In this document: one piece after another, positions 40,488 through 53,644 of the stretch | Layout of the letters: every line of letters starts with the position of its first letter | How positions within the stretch are numbered: position 1 is the first letter of the stretch | Assembly (NCBI GenBank): GCA_021613335.1 | Contig: JAJTWR010000329.1 | Coordinates: 1,022,001 to 1,086,000, forward strand | Source of the DNA: Whitmania pigra | Lineage: Eukaryota > Annelida > Clitellata > Hirudinida > Haemopidae | DNA length: 64,000 bases | Direction: 5' to 3' | Notes under the pieces: model-generated | Told to the model about the DNA's origin: nothing | The model's input: only the letters and a program-made list of their open reading frames with translations | The model's database searches: none | Translations under genes and position numbers: made by a program

Positions 40488-43400
40488 ATGATCACTCAAG
40501 AGTTAGATCCAAAAGTCAAGCCTAGATGTACCCCAAAAATTCACCCGCCTGTTGATCTCCGTATTTGTCCAGAATGTGAAATTAAAAGTGGCGAGCCTGT
40601 GTTGTTTGATGTGGAATGCAAAAGCTGTGTCTCCTTTTTGGATTCAAATGCATCTCTTAGTGAAATGTTTGCCATCTTGCGACAGTGGATGCCATCTATA
40701 CAACAGCATGTCTGGCTCATTATATGCAAGGTTAACTTTTGAAGCTCTTGTATTTGCTTATTATTTGTTTATCTAAATTATCTGAGATCATATACATCTA
40801 AAAGTGATTGCAAACATATGATTGCTCAATTTTATGAATGCAGATGCTGGATTCTGATATTCATATTGATGACAGAGATGGGTTGACGGATATGACCATG
40901 TTGCACTATGCAGTAAAATCAGGTGCAAAAGGAATTGGTAGCATGAAGGAAGCCAGCAAGGTTGCTTCTTTACTTCTATCTAAAGGGGCAGATCCATACA
41001 TTAGATGCAGGTGGACAAACATGGCTGCCATCCATTATGCAGCTTTTTTTGATGTATCAGAGGTGCTTGAAATTCTGCTTGATGCTACTAAAGGTGTTGG
41101 TATGAGTTTTGTTTTATTTCTAATTAGGATGGAACAGATGAACCTCTTTTGGAATAGACCTCAAGTGTGACTAACTGTATTGAAGCTGTGTTATCTTATT
41201 CATTTTCACTTTGAATATGTCAAAATGTATGGGAAATTGTACAAATAATAAATCTAAATTTTAATGGTACTGACGTGTGTCATTGCAGAAGTTACATTAA
41301 ATATGTTGTAATTCCTCTTGTCGGGAGGAATGATGTTTATTACAGCTGTTATCATGAATTTTATGTTATTCATTCGTATGTTTGTTTATTCATGAAACTC
41401 ACCCTTTAGATGTGGACAGTTCATGTTCTGAGTTCAATCAGGGTACTCCTTTGCACATATCATGCAAAACATTGGCACTTGAATCTGTTAAAGTTCTACT
41501 TAAACATGGAGCTGATGTCTCACTCAAGGATTCAAACGGGTTCATTCCAATAGGTGAACAGATAAACCTTCCTTTCAATTTGTTTCAATTCATGAAGGTT
41601 TATTTTTGATTTTGTCAGATGTGTTACCCGATCCTGGATCATTTCATGATGATCCTGAAACTGCAAGCATTATATTCGCGATAAAAAGACTCTTTGTAGA
41701 TTCGTCATTATCACCAAACATAGCTGATACATACCCCACAGAGCAGATGCAAATTTCAAATCTCTTAAGGACTATGGACTTGAGAATGGGTGATAAGGTC
41801 TTTGTTGCCGGTGTGAAGGTCACTATTATTGTTGTTGCTATTGTTGTTGTTATTGCTGATGCTGATGATGATGTTCTTGTTGTTATTATTGCTATTATCA
41901 TCATCATCATCATCATCATTACTATTACTACTATATTAACGTGTGATCAACAGTCAGGAACACTAAGATATTGTGGACCAACATTGTTTGCAAATGGTCT
42001 TTGGGCAGGCATTGAATTAGACGAGGCAGTAGGAAAGAACGATGGATCCATCGACAACATTCAGTACTTCAAGTGCCCTTCTTCCCACGGTTGTTATTTC
42101 AATCTTTGCACATTTCTAATTCCATGCACTTTCACTTCCCTCTCCTTTTGTGAATATGTTGTTTATCATCATAATGTAAACATCGTCGGAGTCATGCTAC
42201 TGGTTAGAACCTTAATACTGCATTTTGCTAGCTTTGATGCAGAGATGTTGCTGCTGCTGATGATGATGTTCTTTTGGATTTCTTGTTGGATGTAATCTTG
42301 CCTTTTAAATTTATTTTTCAGAAATAATTGTTGTAATAACAAATAAATCTTTAACTTGCAGGGATATTTGCTCCATTATCGAAAATCAGCAAACATCTAA
42401 CAACGCATGCAGCACAAGAACATCATATCCAACAAAATAGGATGAACCTGACACATGTTACTGCCAAAGTCAACTCAGGTCTTGTAATTGCCATTGATTA
42501 ATATTAGATAAATACGATACATTTTCTGAATTTATTTGTTACTGTGACAGGTTTGAAACAAAGCAAGCAAGACTTAAACTCTTTAGATGTCCAGCCTGCT
42601 GAACTTGATGATAGAGTGATGGTGTCAGGAAAAAAATCTGGAGTGGTCAGATACATTGGCGAAACCAGATTCGCTCCAGGTGAATTTCAAAACTAACCCA
42701 TAACAGGATTTTTTTTCATTATTTAATTTATTTATTAATAATTTTGTATTTATTCGTGAATTTGTTGCAGTAATTGCCATGAATTTCCTCTAATGAGTTT
42801 GTAGTGATTGCTTTTGAATTTTCTAATGTGTTTTGGTGCAGGTGATTTTTTTTTATTGAAATAAAATGTCCAATGGAGTTGAACAACAATATTATTGATT
42901 ACAACATACAATTTTTACATCATTGTTATTATGGGCTCATTACCAACTTAGTAATGATGATGAGTTATTATTAAAATACATTATTGTATCTTCTTGCTCT
43001 TGTTGAAATGCTTCATGAACTTGAAGTTAAAATGGCTTTGGAACATTACTTGAATATTGCATGGCTTATGTCTCTTAGGAATATTACTTCAATATTGCAT
43101 TGCTTATGTCTCTTAGGAATCTGGTATGGCATTGAACTCGACCAACCTTTTGGAAAGAACGATGGATCAGTCGATGGCTTTGAGTATTTCAGCTGTCCTA
43201 CAAACCACGGTGTGTTTGCCCCTCCATCCAGGATTCAGAGGTCAGTAGTTATCCTATTTCTTTTTCCTTATCAATGATGGAGTGATGATCAAACTTCAAA
43301 CTGCAGGATTTTAAAAGGTCAGATATTAAAGACTGATAGGACAACATTGAGAAGAAGCAGCAAGCAATATTCAAGTCTGTTTTTAATTTAATTGTTACTG

Positions 43401-44069
43401 CTTACCAAAAAAATATGTAAGTGTGATAATCTTTGTGTTCAGGTCAGACAGGCTTAGATAGAAATTCAAGACTTAACCAAACAAGGTTTGAAAACCTCAG
43501 TAGTCATTTATCTAGTAAGCACTCATTTTATTAATATCTTCATCTTCTAATACCCAGCAGGACAAAAGTTGTCAACAGCACCAAAAGTCCTCTAACAAAC
43601 CCTAAAACAGAGCCCGTGCTTGCCGAAGGGACTCACGTTTTCTGTAACGGCGAGATAGGTGAGACCTTAACCCTGACCGTAACACTGGTAGGTTTAAACA
43701 ATTTGGAGCTGTATTAGATAATCACTTTGAATGGGCCAGAATAACCAATTATTTTGGCTTGCAACAAAATCAGTTGTTATTTATCAAATAATATCCAATA
43801 GAATTAGATGTTATCGTATGACTAGAATTTAAGTTACTAGTTAAGTTACTGTTTTGTTGTTCTAAGGTGTAGTGCTGTACATGGGCCCTGTGTCCTTTGC
43901 TGAAGGTATTTGGTTGGGCGTGGAGCTAAGGACTCCAAAAGGGAAGCACGATGGTGCCATACATGGAAGAAGATACTTCACCTGCAAACCTGGACACGGG
44001 CTTTTAGTTAGGCCCTCCAAAGTATACGTCAGAGGGATTAATGGTTCAAAATTAATAGCTGCTAATTGA
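40488..44069 (+). CDS. Ankyrin and CAP-Gly protein (CLIP3/CLIP4 type)
   Basis: A microtubule plus-end-associated type of linker protein. The N-terminal exon (40488-40730) has a Cys-rich block (LRICPECEIKSGEPVLFDVE) and EMFAILRQWMPSIQQH. Ankyrin repeats follow: DRDGLTDMTMLHYAVKSGAK and RWTNMAAIHYAAFFDVSEVL (40845-41093), and GTPLHISCKTLALESVKVLL (41410-41550). Three CAP-Gly domains follow: domain 1 (about 41780-42400) with GKNDGSIDNIQYFKC; domain 2 (about 42600-43235) with GKNDGSVDGFEYFSC; domain 3 (about 43600-44040) with GKHDGAIHGRRYFTC. GKNDG is the residue set that binds the EEY/F tails of tubulin and EB proteins; domain 3 has His in place of Asn. The order and number of domains match CLIP4/CLIP3. 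The intron at 41815-41950 holds a trinucleotide simple repeat, and the exon at 43117 has a duplicated acceptor. Confidence 0.93.
41821..41935 (+). repeat. Trinucleotide microsatellite in CLIP-like intron
   Basis: Runs of GTT/ATT, then TGA and ATC triplets, directly after the donor of the exon ending VFVAGVK. They lie within the intron before CAP-Gly domain 1 is completed. Because the run can be read through in frame, automated gene calls could mistake it for coding sequence. Confidence 0.8.
43040..43115 (+). repeat. 38 bp tandem duplication copying a splice acceptor
   Basis: Units 43040-43077 and 43078-43115 differ at only a few positions and each ends TGTCTCTTA followed by G, so each supplies a polypyrimidine tract and AG. 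The true exon (G-IWYGIELDQPFG) starts at 43117. Splicing to the upstream copy at 43079 would add GILLQYCIAYVS followed by a stop. Confidence 0.85.
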
Positions 44070-45087
44070 TTCACCGAGTAAAAATAATACTTTTTTTTTG
44101 GCATTATATGATTTCCGCAGCTTTTTTGCGACTAGCATCAAGCAACACAATTGAGTGGCTCAGCTCGACTTATTGCAGAAGTTAATGTTTGCAAAACGTT
44201 CATTCGCAAAAGACTTATCTTGTATTGCAATTTTATGTGATTCCAAATGTTTTAAAATGTGCTTGCAAATCACTGATGAATGAAGTATTTACGTATTGTC
44301 AGAATAATGCTCTCATTAGATATCAGACTTGCTTAATAAGATACATTACTAGCAGAGATAATCAATTTTACTGATGGATTGTATATGCATAAATATTTTA
44401 TATTTTTTTCTATATTACATTTTTTCATGATGGCACAATTTGTTTGTAATTAGTTAGGTTGATCTTATTATTGTTCGGTTGTCATTAGCAGGGTCGTTGA
44501 GATAGGGTATGGCTGTTGCCTGTTGGCCCTCCCAAGGAGTTTTACGATTTTTTTTTGTTTTTCTGTTAACAAATTGATGTAGCACATCGGCCCGAAATTT
44601 CTGCTGGCAGCCCAGGTCATGAGACGTGTTAGCTGGCTTTAAAGATATTATAAATCGACCTTTCTGGACTCTGATCTTGAATCTAAAAATTAAGACAAGC
44701 CTGAGTTAATCTGGAACACGACCCAAGCTTTAATTAGTTAGTAACGCAGAACTCCAAGAGTGAAAGGTGTCTATAATGTTTCTTTAAACCTATTCACCAA
44801 TATTCCTTAGACAAATTAGGATCAGGGTTTGTTAGAAGTCTCTCAGTTTCAGTACAGTACTTCAGTCCAAGGTTTTGGCCTTTGGCAATTTAGTCGGTAA
44901 ACAGATCAGATTATGCTTTCCATCTGAAAATGTTCAGCAGCTTATGTTCAAAATGTTCATAAAAGAAAAATCTATTTTTTGGCAAACTTCAATCCTTATG
45001 GCAACTGTCTTGCACTCCTTACTCTTGAAAATGTCATCATTTGATGGGTATGGTGAAAAAAGTGAGGAAATTTTCTAAAGAAAAAAT
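44070..45087. other. Intergenic between CLIP-like gene and CADPS
   Basis: The convergent 3' ends of two genes. A GC-richer stretch at about 44490-44545 ('cagggtcgttgagatagggt') may be a decayed MITE. No gene recognised. Confidence 0.4.
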
Positions 45088-48000
45088 TTAATTATCAAAA
45101 AATGTGGAGGTCACCTTAAATAATTGATTGTGAACATTACTAACATTCCACATGATTGTCAAGGTCTGAAGCTGAAATGAGGACAGTCGAATGTCTACCC
45201 TTTCTGACAGCCAATCATTGAGTTTTTTTACCTGTATTTGGAGGAATGCCTGCAATAATTAATTACAGTAACCTGGTGAAAACACATTAATGTTCCAAAA
45301 TAATATATAAGTTGGAAAGGATAATTCTCTGAGGCTTACTTCAAGGATTTTATGGACAAGTGCTTCACCAACAATATTCCTCTCTATTTGCAGAAGACCA
45401 AATTGAATAAATTCTATATAAGACTTGGCCAACTGTTCAGGTTTCTTAGAATAGAAAATTTTGATTTATTTCAATTATTTCCAGTAATTTGTAAGCTTAA
45501 AAATGTCAAAAGCGTGAAATCTAACTTTGAGTGAAAATACTACAGGAAAGAATTTATTCGCATCATGCTTGCTCAGCTCGGATAACACATAGTCCAATTC
45601 AACCATGAGCTGATTCAAAGCAACGGATTACATTTAAATATTTAATTATTTCTGGGGCAAACTATACTTAGTTTATCATTATCATTTGTGGTGGCCAATA
45701 CATTATTCTTTTGTTTAATGAACTCATACGTTTGTGCTAGAGCTCCATTGGGTCTTTCATTTTGTGGGTTGAAAATAAATAAACGTTAAAAACCTTTTGT
45801 GTGAAATTTGAGATTGTTCTTTCAGAAATTTGAATTAAGTGCTTCTCAACTGCTGAATCTGGAGGAAACTGCATAATAATGACTGTGATAAGCTCATACA
45901 ACAATGAAAATGTTATAAAGCTTTCAAGTACTCATGAACTTAAAACAAATCTTCATGCAGTGTGAATTTTTGGTTCACCTAATTAATTCATTCAAAAAAA
46001 AAGGATCCATTTTAAAACACACCACAAAATACATACAGAATCTATCATCTTTCCTATAGAGTTAAAGGATGCAAAAAGTTCCTCTGATAAGTAGCAATCT
46101 CCAGCTTTCTTAGAATTCTTTAGTATCTGCTCAAAGTTCTCAACTATTCTGCGGACACAAGATAATTTTTTTATAAATCGGACGCAACTTATAAACTTCA
46201 TAAATGGGAATAAAGTATAACATTTTCGCCTAAGGGCAGATGCTGAACACAACTTCACATAGAGATGTGATTGGATGCTTAAGCTAAAAAAACTTATTCT
46301 GAATGGCATCAAAAGCAGGGCACATACATCGAAGTGAGGATGGAAACAGTGCGATAATTTATCGACGAGAGAATGTTCTTCAGATGTTCTAAGAAAATTT
46401 CATCTGGCCAATTCAAATCCTGGACAAAGTTTCCAAGGCATTCCAATTTCCAACACAAATCTTTCACAGCAGGGCAGCAGGCTTTACTGCAGTTAATAAA
46501 TTAACAGATTGATGCATGGTAAAGTTTGAATTATAAGAAATTAAAGCCTACTCTGATGGCTTCCAAATATAACTTTTGAAGAATGAGTGAAGAGATTGCT
46601 CAATTGAAACCTCCATGTTTTCCAGATAATGAAGGACGATCGGTGCAAATAAACCACATAAATCCTTATGGAATTTTCCATTGTTCAAAGCTTCTTCAAA
46701 GGTAATTATTATTATAAGTGAATAAGATTTGACTTGAACTTTTAAGTAGATCCTCTAAACTAACCATCAGACAAACAACATTCGTTTATGAGCTGGAACA
46801 AACAGAAGAAGTTCCACAGATTTGAACTTAGTGGTTGCTGACATAAAAAATTTCTCAGGTCCATGAGAAACATGTTCCACAACAGAGCAATGCTTTCATT
46901 AATGAGATTGCCATAAGTGCAGAAAGCCTACAATACATTTAAATCTTAAATGTAATTAAATAAATATAATTTTATAAGTATTTGTAACATCTGCATGGCA
47001 TTCAGTGATTTGATGCATATTCTGCATGCAACTTTCAGCAACTGACATGAAAGCTTCTTTCACTTTATCAACTTCACCATCAATTAAGGATCCTGTTAGA
47101 ATGTTATGTTTTATGTGCATTTAATAACAACAATATTTTACTTTAAATAAACTAACTAATGCCTCAGTAACATTTACAATTTATATAATTTACGTATAAC
47201 TCAACCAGTGCCAGATTCAGATTTACCCAGGTACATCTCAGCCATGCATAAATCCGTCACTGAACTCAACAGAAATAATAGAAAATGATAAAAGAAGCAC
47301 CTTCCAAATTACAATTCCTGGTTATGTGATCATAAGCTGCATAAGTGGAATGTTCCAAACATTTTTTCACAGCTGCATGCATTTGGGACTCAGGTATTGG
47401 TTCTATTATTTCTTTGGCCTATGTTTAACAATATTTTACAAATCCACATAAAGCAACTACAGAATCAAGTATGAAAAGATCACATTTAGAAATAGCAAAA
47501 TGTTTATTTAAAAATAAAGTTAAACACGGAATCCACTAACAAAGTAATCTTCATCCTTGAAGTTTCGTTTGTTCTCAAAATAATTGATTTCCCTCAAGAC
47601 CTACAAGCAAATGTTAATGATTAATATATGCAATACATATAATATTTCACCAAATAACAATCTCACTCTTTCTAATAGAGACAAGCAAATTTTTAACCCA
47701 TTTTCAGGTCTTCCAAATGGAAAAGATAGCCTGAAAAATAGCTCTGCTTGACCAATTTTCAATTTTTTTATGTTTAAAGACACTACCTGAAGTTTGTTAT
47801 AACATGCTCCAAGTACTTGAACAATTTATATGCTACCTCCATAAACCTGTCTTTTTCTTCCTTGAGGACAGTGTAAGTTCTATCAGGTCTTAAAAAAGAA
47901 AACATAGTAAATTATACTTTTATAATTAATATATTAATGTATCAATTATTATATTTTATATAATATAATATTATATTTATATACAATTATTATATTTTAT

Positions 48001-51000
48001 TTATTTAATAATAATCACACTAAAAATGTCTCTAAATTATTACTTGTTGCCATGTATGTGAGCAACACAGAATGAGAACTTTTGGTAAAGCAAGGATGGA
48101 TCAATAAATATTTTATCATAAGCATGATCCATCAGCACTTCTAAATATCCAAGATGCCTCATGAATACTCGGACACCATAACGTCCACAGTATTCATCCA
48201 ACACAAATACTTGATCAGAGCTCAACCAGCCCTAAAATTTCAAATTATAAATATGATGCTTGGAATCATTTTAAAAATAGGAGTATTGAAAAACATGACT
48301 GACATAGGTGCATATAAAAGGATCCTTAATTCTAAACTCAAGTGTTAGTCTCTGCAAAGTAAGGAAGAAGTCTTGGTGATCAAACATGTTGGGACGAGCT
48401 TGTGCGATCTCATCAAAAAGCTTTCTGCAAATCCTCTCAGATTCTGAGTAAATGATAATTGAAGTTTCACTAAGATTTAAAATGCTGACTCACTAAAATG
48501 CACATCTGAAAACCATTGACTATTTTGAGAATTTGTGGTGACAATGCTCTAACCTGATCTAACAAGTAAAGCAGATTTCTGAGTAGCTGATGGCAGGTTA
48601 GGTTTGAAGATTTGTCCAGTGGCTCTGTAGAGAGTCTGCATCCAAGGAAGTAGAGTTTCTTCATCTTCAGTAGCAAAAACCACTTCATCGCCTTCCTTGG
48701 TCAACGTAAAATAGGAGTGACCACCCTCCAGTCCTAGGGGAATGAAATTATTGTAATCGAGATCCTAATACCATTATGTAACATTTTGATCATTCAAAAA
48801 TGTCTTTGGCTAATCATTAGCATGCGAAATAAACTAAGTCTGAAAACATTAAAACCTGGAACTGGGTCACAATAGTCCAAAGTGAAGTCATTTAACAACA
48901 GAAAACCAGTGCTTTCAGGTTTATTTTCCTGATAACTACATATAAGAAATGTGAACTGGGAGACCTATGAAATGAAAATTTAACCTTGAAGCCGTCGTAC
49001 ACTGAAAACCTACAAACAGCAATGGTACCTGCACAAGAAGAAAATATCTTTTTTTCCACTTTTTCCACAAACACTTTCCTTGGCAATATAGGTAACTTCA
49101 TATTTCAAAAGTTGAAATATTAACGAGGTTGTATTACATCTTGACACTATTATATCTTAACACTTTTAGACTTTAATCATTCAAAAAGTTCCAACAAGAA
49201 ATCACAAAGGATAAATTGCAAAACCTACCCAAAATTTTTGACATTTTTGGGTTTTTCCAAAATAGATAGGAGTTTGATCTCAAAATGTGTGTCTTTGCAA
49301 TTCTTCGACGTTTGCATCTTGTGCCACTCAGCCATTTGCTTTGCAGAGCTCGACATTTTCAATGTCAAATTAACCTGAAAAAGTCAAGTAATTCAATTAC
49401 AATGAACTAAAACCAAAATTAATCTTTAGCATTTACTCTTGCAAGTTCTTTATCATCAAAACCTAAAAGGCTTGAACTTTCTTGACAAAGTTTAACTTTT
49501 ACATGAGGCAATGGACAGTTGGTCACAAAGTCGGCTTGAACGTCCCAACTAAAATGTCAATAACACAAAATTGATGATCAGTAAAATTATCAAGCAAAAA
49601 ATATTTTCGTCATTCAAAGCCTTTCAAATCCAGAGACAAAACATATCCATGACCATATGTCTTGGCTTGGGAAGTTTTTCTTGTCATTAAACCGTAACCA
49701 TTAATATTTTTACTTTTGTATTAGATGAAACTAAATTAATAGCAAACTATATATTAAACATGATGCCTGATTGGTAAACCTCAAATTGGAAACTTGCGTT
49801 CTATTGGTTGAGAGTTTATCACAGCCATTCATTTCAAAAAGACAAAAAACAACTTTATCTTTGTCAGCTGAGGTCAGGCCTTTCAAATCTTTAATGATAA
49901 TCTGAATTTTGTTAAGTATAAACAATGTCATTCACAAGAAATGTATTATTTTACAAAACAGACCTGGACATGGAATGTTAAAGACAACTCCTGTTTTGAA
50001 AGCATTCGAAGCTCTTTATCAGTTTCTCCTTGATAAGTTGAAAATTCTTTACAATCGTCATCATCCTTTGAAACAGGAACACTTTGCAAAGAAGCTTTAA
50101 GGTTCTCAATTGATAACTTTAATTCCTCTGCAAAATATGCATCCATTTCCTTAGTAAGACATCTTGCCATCAAATTATTCTGGAAGAATAACAAATGGAA
50201 GTAGTCAAATGACATTAGTTTATTGCATGAAAATAAGAATCTGATGAGAAAATATTAATGCAGCAATTTTTAAACAAGTTATTTTAAACTCTTGCCTTAC
50301 ATTCCCCAGTTCGTGAACTTCGTGCATTCTATAATCAAGTTCTCTTCTCACTTGGGCAGCCTGTTCATCGCTATTGTCCAGCTAAGTTGTAATATATAAT
50401 TAAATGTCTCACTAGAAAAGCATGACATCAAAGGTTAAATAACCTGTAATATGTTAAACAAAATTTGATGTTGGTGTTTTTTAATATGGAGTATTTTTTG
50501 AAACAAGTCAAAGAGCTGATCTTTGGTCATTTTTGTATCAACTGAACTAAAAATGGAAGAAGGTGTCAACGGCAGCTTCCTTTGATCTGTTTCTCCCTTG
50601 AAAATCAATTCAAACTTTTCCATCCAGTTATTCAATAAAACGGTTTTAGAAATCCCTTTAATTTCTGGCAGCAATGCCAGGCGCTTTTGGACATTTCTTT
50701 TAAACACTTCCAAAAAGTCCAGCATTGTCCAGCCTGGACCATTAACAATATCTGTTATCTCATCTGTTTTCAGCACTATTTCATAAAAGTTAGTCACAAC
50801 ACTCAAAAAAGCTTCATCGGACGGAATTTTCAAATCCCCTTGAATAAAAGACAAAGTCCTTTCTCTTGCTAACTGGAGTTGAACAAATGTCAATTTTGGA
50901 GGTTTGTAATTCATTTCATATCTATATTTAGCACTGAATGGATAAGCTATGCACCTTGCCACAAACGCATAAATTTGAAGCCTTTTTCTTTTCATTGCAT

Positions 51001-51217
51001 CTTTCTCCTTACTTTCGTTGGTGAGATTTTTAATAGAATCTCCTCTGAGTAAGGAATCACGGCATGAACTTTTATCTGCATCAAACTTGCTGAGAGACTC
51101 ATTTCTGCTGACAAGGCTGTTACTGTGATCGGCTACATCTCCATCACTTTTGGCTCTCACTTCTACCAATGAAGAGTAAGTAACGTTGTTGTCCTCGTCA
51201 CTCGAATCTTGAATCAT
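45088..51217 (-). CDS. CADPS: Calcium-dependent secretion activator (CAPS)
   Basis: A cytosolic protein that primes dense-core vesicles for calcium-triggered release by acting on SNAREs and phosphoinositides. It starts MIQDSSDEDNNVTYSSL at 51217. Landmarks: RLQIYAFVARCIAYPF and LLPEIKGISKTVLLNNWMEK (50435-50990); the C2-like region with EMNGCDKLSTNRTQVSNLRF (about 49500-49930); the PH domain across short exons, RFSVYDGFK|VSQFTFLICSYQ, then FTLDYCDPVPG, GHSYFTLTKEGDEVVFATED and LLPWMQTLYRATGQ (about 48540-49060); SSDQVFVLDEYCGRYGVRVF and YQKFSFCVAHIHGNK (48040-48230); FPFGRPENGLKICLSLLERV (47650-47730); then MHD-region exons to LNDWLSERVDIRLSSFQLQT. The C-terminus stops at TSTFFDN (45088), shorter than vertebrate CAPS, which continues into an acidic tail. 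Some middle exons were not mapped base by base. Confidence 0.93.
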
Positions 51218-53644
51218 AGTTTTAAAGAATAAGTTGCATCTCTATATACATCTTCAACACTCAATTTTGCAGCAAGCAAAAGCTATTAAAACCTCATTCA
51301 AAGACCTGCATATACAGCAACTCAAACGATACTATGGCATGCTGCTAAACATCCGCTTGGCCCAACTTGGAATAATTTCAGCTTCTGAGCCAGAACAATT
51401 ATGTTTCGAAAATCGTCGCTTGCCGCCACAGCAGCACAAGACCATTAAGACTCATCACCTGGCCTCAATGATAAACATGTAATAGTTTATCAACATGAAT
51501 GTTAATTCATAGGAATGTAGAAATTGCTCCTGTGCTTCTGTGCCTATTATCCATACCACGGAAAATAACTTGTTGAAGTCGGAAATTTCTTTGTATTATT
51601 CTCTGATCCATGCTTCATTCACAAGGAACGAATCGCTGTTTTAATAAATTCGATTTTTCGTGGGATCAAAGAATTTTTGAAGAAGAAGATTTGAAGAGAT
51701 TTGTTTCATTGAGGCTATATAAATAAGAGGTCACAAATAGGCAAGAGCAACGACATTCAAGCTAGCTCAAAATGTTGCCTTTCTGATTGCGATGGCAATG
51801 GCAACAATCGCACAGCACATCAGGGTTTGCACTCTAATAACACTTTATTAGCATTATTCGATGTGTCTGGCGACAACGAAGACAACTAAAGAAAAACACC
51901 AAAAACAAACAAATGTTCATAATGAATCATAAATGTTGTGTCACATAAACTGTTTTATTAACGTCCATACTTAGATGATTGGCCCCGTGCTCTCGCAACG
52001 GGGTTCGAATCCGTGCTGCCATGGTGGGTCACATCAGATTTCGTCGACTTTTATAAATTCACAGGTATATTTAGCTTAACATTAGCAGTGTTGCTAAATA
52101 TAGAACTTAATTGCGGTGTATTTATTTTGTCCTTTATTGCTCTTTTCACGCTTGCTTCGGTCGGTCACTACATTCAGATGTGATGGACATCTAAAAACAG
52201 GTTTGGCATTTAATTTATGAGTTACACTTCATCATAAAACAATTTAGTGCAGTGGCTTGTAAAAGCTCTCAGAGTTGAGAGATCAGGGACTCCTTCCTAC
52301 TTGAGACTACTTGGAATGTGATCTATTGACCACTAGCTCATAATGATTCTTTTCTTTGTCTTCCCATCTGGTCTTTAAGACCTTGATTGATGCTCGAATC
52401 TAGCATTAATTTGTATCTTTGGCTTAAAAAAAGCCATGGAGTACGTAAATTGATCTTGCTGTGACTTCAAGTTCTTGCACTGAGTTTTAAGTTTTTTTGT
52501 GGGATGATATATATCCTCTTTCCTGTCTTCGAGGATTTCATTAACTATACAAAGTTTCCTCATAAGTCCTCGATCATTTCCTTGGCTATTAGCATTCTCA
52601 AGGAATCGTCATTGAAGCAAAGGTTCGATTTGTCAAGCTTTGGAACTTTAGCTTTCGAAGAACTATTTCTGAAATTCTCCGACAAAGTTTGACGAAATAG
52701 AGATCAAGAAAAACTCCCACAGTCATCCTTTTCTGGGTGGAAGAAGTTGCAGTATCTTGCACTAATCTGATGATCTGATCTGCTCATCTACCTCAGACAC
52801 CATCTGAGTCTACCAGCGACTACAGCGAAACAGAAAGTTTTCAGAAAGTGGAGGGCAGGGAAATAGATCTATTAGAGGAGGGCGAAGAAGAGGCTTTGCC
52901 TTTGTTAGGAATTGGAATGACAGTCGCCCTCTTCTAGGTCGAAAGTTGAATAATATGACAAAGGGCGGTTACAAATGAACAAATACAGTTTAGCTCAAAA
53001 TATTTTATTTGTCTGACTGAGAAGCGAAGTGGCTCCTGTAAAGGATCCATCAATATTTGCACTACGCTTTGTAAGTGGTTGTGGAGTTCCATCTGGACCG
53101 TAATTGCAATTGCAATCCCACTGAATGCTTACGGTAACTAATAATTATTCCATGGTCGGTTGTGCTTTATAATATCTGTTGTTTTTTTTTCGAATGTTTA
53201 AATGATTATCATGATTATGTATTTTCTACTTTCGCTTTCATAATTCAAATTCAACGCAGTGCAATAATTTCATTGAAAAGCATCTGATATCAATTTCTAT
53301 AAACTAAAGCAGTCAAACTAATTTGGAATTAATGTTCGATTCTTTATCCTACATCTAAAAACTGCTTAAGCTTTCTATTTTGGATCGTTTGGATACATGA
53401 ATATTATTCTTCGTTTTATTCTTACTCAGTTATACTTTACATTAGGAATATAATTACTTTTAATTTAAATCAATGTGCAGTAAATATATCTAACGAAAAA
53501 CAGTCTAGATTAGTTAATATCAGTCAGCCACCAAAGAAATTAGGATTTATTCATATTTACATCTGTGTTTATTTATAGACACTTCTTGAGCGATAAAATT
53601 GTTGATCTGTGGTTAATTTATTAGTTTTAGATTGAAAAATTGTT
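51218..53644. other. Intergenic upstream of CADPS and GPATCH1
   Basis: About 2.4 kb between divergent genes. A plus-strand 82-codon frame (51234-51482), a minus-strand 62-codon frame (52375-52563) and a plus-strand 62-codon frame (52504-52692) show no family resemblance. A purine-rich plus-strand block at about 52800-52935 reads open with acidic residues (IDLLEEGEEEALPLLGI) but has no start. A tRNA-like fragment lies near 51975-52022. Confidence 0.4.
51985..52022 (+). other. tRNA-like 3' fragment
   Basis: GGTTCGAATCC, the standard T-arm/B-box sequence, follows a clean hairpin (CCCCGT, an eight-base loop, ACGGGG) that looks like a long variable arm of a type II tRNA. The upstream sequence has no matching acceptor stem, D-arm or anticodon arm. 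It is therefore at most a pseudo-tRNA or the tail of a tRNA-derived repeat. Confidence 0.3.

Noticed and set aside
41644..41919. Minus-strand frame rich in Met and Ile/Thr
   Set aside because: Translation of the trinucleotide repeat in the CLIP-like intron.
42984..43116. Frame reading through from 42984 into CAP-Gly domain 2
   Set aside because: Intronic read-through; the preceding exon (ending RFAPG) joins in phase to the acceptor at 43116.
51234..51482. 82-codon plus-strand frame next to the CADPS start
   Set aside because: No recognisable family and no splice partners; may be leader sequence by chance open.
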